A stretch of DNA of 18,832 nt, taken from assembly GCA_963849635.1 (NCBI GenBank), contig CAWKIA010000020.1, forward strand, positions 1-18,832. Direction: 5' to 3'. Made by a program: the position numbers and the translations under genes. This DNA comes from CAVRUD01 sp963849635. Lineage in GTDB: Bacteria; Chloroflexota; Chloroflexia; Thermomicrobiales; UBA6265. The stretch's first letter is position 1. The number at the start of each line of letters is the position of its first letter. Of the stretch, positions 16,824 through 18,832 are shown piece after piece. The notes beneath the pieces were generated by a model. The model had not been told where the DNA came from. It did not search any database and worked only from the letters and a program-made list of their open reading frames with translations.

Positions 16824-16899
16824 AGGGCGGCGATGGTCTGGGAACGCCGTCGCCCCGTTGCCAGGGGTCACGGCCCAAGGTTGGCCCAGGTCAATAGGA

Positions 16900-16948
16900 C
16901 AGCCTCTCCGAGGCGACCATGCTGTATTCGCTAGCCTCGGAGAGGCTG
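16900..16948. terminator. 15-bp perfect hairpin downstream of the XRE regulator
   Basis: CAGCCTCTCCGAGGC (16900-16914) pairs perfectly with 16934-16948 around a 19-base loop. It is 76 bases after the regulator stop codon and before the convergent oxidoreductase gene. Its right arm is the start of the dispersed repeat at 16933. There is no T-tract. The 294-base gap 16824-17117 contains no gene that I can support. Confidence 0.55.
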
Positions 16949-16978
16949 GTGGGGTAGCCCGGGCCGTAAGCCCAGGCG
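16933..16978 (+). repeat. Dispersed intergenic hairpin repeat, copy 2
   Basis: It shares AGCCTCGGAGAGGCTG exactly with 1338-1353, then CCGGGCCGTAA and GCCCAGGCG in the same order and almost the same spacing as copy 1. Unlike copy 1, this copy has an extra upstream arm (16900-16914) that forms a longer stem with its first block. It is intergenic like copy 1. Confidence 0.7.
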
Positions 16979-17117
16979 GCAACGGAGCGGGAGGTTTCCG
17001 TCCAATTGCCACTCCCGAAAACGCACCGTTCAATTCCGAACCTCCATCAATCCCGTGCGATTGGGGACGCGGCCACGTTGGATGGAGTGCCAACGGTAAC
17101 GGGTATCCACCCAGCGG

Positions 17118-18099
17118 TCAGCGAATTGGGAGAACGTGCTCCCCAAGGAGGCGGATGCCCTCTGCTCCCGTCAGGCCGTGGGGTGTGCCGAATTCGACGC
17201 GGGTGGCGCCTGCCGCGAAGAGGGCGTTGGCCTGGGCGGCGATCTGGGCCGGGGTGCCGCTGAAGGCGAAACGGTCGAGGATGTCATCCGGTACGAGGGC
17301 GGCGGCGCTGTCGATGTCGCCGTGGAGGACGAGGTCGGCCATCTTGGTCAGGGTCTCGGGCGGGATGGTGACGGTTGGGTCGAGGGGGGCGACGACCGGT
17401 AGGTAGCGGGCGACCTCCGCCGGGCGAGGGAGCGGGCAAGATCACCGTCCTCGGCGCAGACGGTGACGGCGCCGAAGGCAACTCCTGTGCTGCCGGCGGG
17501 GCGATCGGCACGGCGTTCGCCGGCGGCGATGCGTTCCCGGATGACCGGCACCAGAGCAGGATGGTCGAGCCGCCGACCTCGACCTCATCGGCGATCTCGC
17601 CGGCGAGGGCGAGCAGACGCGGTCCCCAGGCGCCGATCAGAAGGGGGACATCCGGCGGAGGATGGGGTACTCGAATCCAAAGCCGGGAATGGGTTTGCGG
17701 ATCTCACCGTCGAAGCCGGAGCGGTCGCGGCGAAGCAGGCGGCGGACGATCTCGACGGTCTCGCGCAGGCGCGTCACCGGGCGGTCGAGATCGACGCCAA
17801 CGGCATCGAGCCAGGCGCCGCGTACGAGACCGAGGTAGGCCCGGCCGTCGAGACCGAGTCGAGGGCGGCGAGTTGCCGGCGATGTCGACTGGATGGATCA
17901 TGCCGGGGTCGAGCGCGGCCGGCCCGAGGCGGACGCGGCGTGTTGCGGCGGCGATCGGCAGCGGGCGCCAGGGAGGATGGGACGGATCGGCGTAGACGGA
18001 GATGCCGTCGAAGCCGAGATCCTCGGCCAGGGTCGCAAGGGCGGCATGCTCGGAGGCGGACTTGTCGCCTTGCAGGGCGATGAATACGGAACGAGACAT
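17118..18099 (-). CDS. LLM class flavin-dependent (probably F420) oxidoreductase, frameshifted as read
   Basis: This is a luciferase-like TIM-barrel enzyme that would use F420 or FMN for hydride transfer on an unknown substrate. The N-terminus reads SVFIALQGDKSASEHAALATLAEDLGFDGISVYADPSHPPWRPLPIAAATRRVRLGPAALDPGMIHPVDIAGN, typical of F420-dependent members. It continues LAALDSVSDGRAYLGLVRGAWLD, VGVDLDRPVTRLRETVEIVRRLL, PFLIGAWGPRLLALAGEIADEVEVGG and the end FAFSGTPAQIAAQANALFAAGATRVEFGTPHGL. Start ATG 18099 has only a weak AAGG upstream; TGA is at 17118-17120. Single-base breaks appear near 17880, 17650, 17560, 17420 and 17360. Repaired length is about 325 residues, as expected for the family. 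It is convergent with the XRE regulator and divergent from the small ORFs at 18320. Confidence 0.85.
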
Positions 18100-18319
18100 G
18101 GGGCGGCGCTACCTTCCGGGACAACGAAGAGCGAGGCGTCGAGCGTGCACTCGGGCTGGTCGATGGTGGCGGCTGGGGCCGGAATGGCAAGGGGCATCTG
18201 GTGATGCAGCCGCTACCTCGGGGTTGTATCGCGGTGATGGCGGGTGTAGCGTGTCGGGTATCCCGGTATCGTGAAGGGGTGCCATGCCAGCCGCCAGGGT
18301 GGCCGCCGGAGGCGTCACC

Positions 18320-18535
18320 GTGTACCAACCACCCAGCCCCAATTACGAACAGATGTCGCCATCATCCGATGACGAATCCAGCGGCAGTTTTGGCGCCTGG
18401 ACGCTCGTCTGGACGCTGGTGGTGATGAAGATTGCGACGATTGTGATCGTGATCGTGGCGGCGCGGCGGACGGAGGCGGGCACGCTCTTCGCTCTGATCA
18501 CCTGGCACTGGCTGGTTCTGCTGGGGGCGCTGTAG
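18320..18535 (+). CDS. Small hypothetical membrane protein
   Basis: A 71-residue ORF that I do not recognise. I prefer GTG 18320, with GGAGG seven bases upstream, to the in-frame ATG at 18284, which lacks a ribosome site. The N-terminal third is polar and acidic (YQPPSPNYEQMSPSSDDESSG). Two hydrophobic helices follow: TLVWTLVVMKIATIVIVIVAA, a short RRTEAG turn, and TLFALITWHWLVLLGAL at the very C-terminus. This would be a two-helix hairpin in the membrane. The next small ORF begins nine bases after its stop. Confidence 0.6.
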   Translation: MYQPPSPNYEQMSPSSDDESSGSFGAWTLVWTLVVMKIATIVIVIVAARRTEAGTLFALITWHWLVLLGAL

Positions 18536-18544
18536 GGGAACCCG

Positions 18545-18694
18545 GTGCTCTTCCGGGTGCGATTGCGCCGGGTTCGGGCGCGGCGGGCGCGGCTCGTACG
18601 GGCGGAGTGGATGGTGGATGACGAGGTCTCGGCGGGAATGCCGGTGCGAACACGACGATCGGATGCGTCACTGCCGGATGCGCGGGTTCGATAG
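18545..18694 (+). CDS. Very small basic hypothetical protein
   Basis: A 49-residue ORF from GTG 18545, with AGGGGA five bases upstream, to TAG 18692-18694. It starts LFRVRLRRVRARRARLVRAEWMVDDEVSAG: a strongly basic amphipathic helix, then an acidic patch. It sits nine bases behind the two-helix membrane ORF, which suggests coupled translation and perhaps a cytoplasmic partner of it. I do not recognise the family, and Arg-rich ORFs also arise by chance in DNA of this composition. Confidence 0.4.
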   Translation: MLFRVRLRRVRARRARLVRAEWMVDDEVSAGMPVRTRRSDASLPDARVR

Positions 18695-18739
18695 ATGTGG
18701 ATAGTGCCGGTTGAAGGCCCAAGCGGTCCGATTATGTAG

Positions 18740-18761
18740 GGGCGGATCTCCGTGTCCGCCC
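18740..18761. repeat. Short intergenic hairpin (GGGCGGA/TCCGCCC)
   Basis: GGGCGGA (18740-18746) pairs with TCCGCCC (18755-18761) around an eight-base loop, preceded by TGTAGG. The form resembles the GTAGGGGCG...CGCCC intergenic repeats found in many copies in Chloroflexota genomes. It lies 45 bases after the last small ORF and could also serve as its transcript end. The remaining bases to the window end show nothing I can name. Confidence 0.5.
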
Positions 18762-18832
18762 GGTTGCCGACCAATCGATTCCCGGCTGGAAACGCCGTTC
18801 CAAACCCAGAACGACTCAGTTGGATATCGGGC

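Overview
The window is GC-rich DNA that looks like a chromosome segment from Chloroflexota, most likely Thermomicrobia (a Sphaerobacter-like lineage). This placement is an inference. It rests on high GC, secreted proteins with short Ala/Ser/Pro/Thr linkers (PVASPVAS, SPAASPAATTPP), an XRE-ATPase-TPR regulator, a ScyD/ScyE-like beta-propeller and a Tat-exported sugar-binding protein. No rRNA, tRNA or CRISPR array was seen.

Layout: (1) 2-1152, an IS630-family insertion sequence with imperfect terminal inverted repeats and a TA at each end. (2) 1421-2375 (-), a beta-keto acid cleavage enzyme (DUF849/BKACE). (3) 2376-2742, a gene-free stretch with a perfect 31-bp inverted repeat and six tandem GGACGCC units. 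(4) 2743-10067, a sugar utilisation locus: two divergent GH29 alpha-L-fucosidases, a GntR/FCD regulator, and a carbohydrate ABC importer (binding protein plus two permeases, no ATPase gene). A CTGTATACAG palindrome sits between two candidate divergent promoters. (5) 10238-14183, a secreted cupin, then four minus-strand genes: ScyD-like propeller, SAM methyltransferase, secreted SH3-like protein and a second cupin. (6) 14331-16823 (+), the XRE-ATPase-TPR regulator, with an in-frame TAA. (7) 17118-18099 (-), an LLM-class flavin/F420 oxidoreductase. (8) 18320-18694 (+), two small tightly spaced ORFs, one with membrane segments.

The main caveat is reading-frame quality. Every gene in 1-10067 and in 17118-18099, and the 3' end of the regulator, is broken by single-base indels, mostly one base too many or too few in a short run of one nucleotide. 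Two further breaks are in-frame stops. After repair by eye the catalytic and structural motifs are all present. The genes in 10238-16424 are uninterrupted. The pattern fits uncorrected sequencing errors better than decay, so I annotate full gene spans and record the breaks.

Functionally, the clearest unit is the fucoside locus. The importer would bring in fucose-containing glycans, the two GH29 enzymes would release L-fucose, and the GntR regulator would act at the shared intergenic region. The importer would borrow an ATPase encoded elsewhere. I did not find a convincing wholly new system. The most promising leads are the putative operator, the dispersed hairpin repeat present in two copies 15.6 kb apart, and the intact secreted-protein cluster next to the large regulator.
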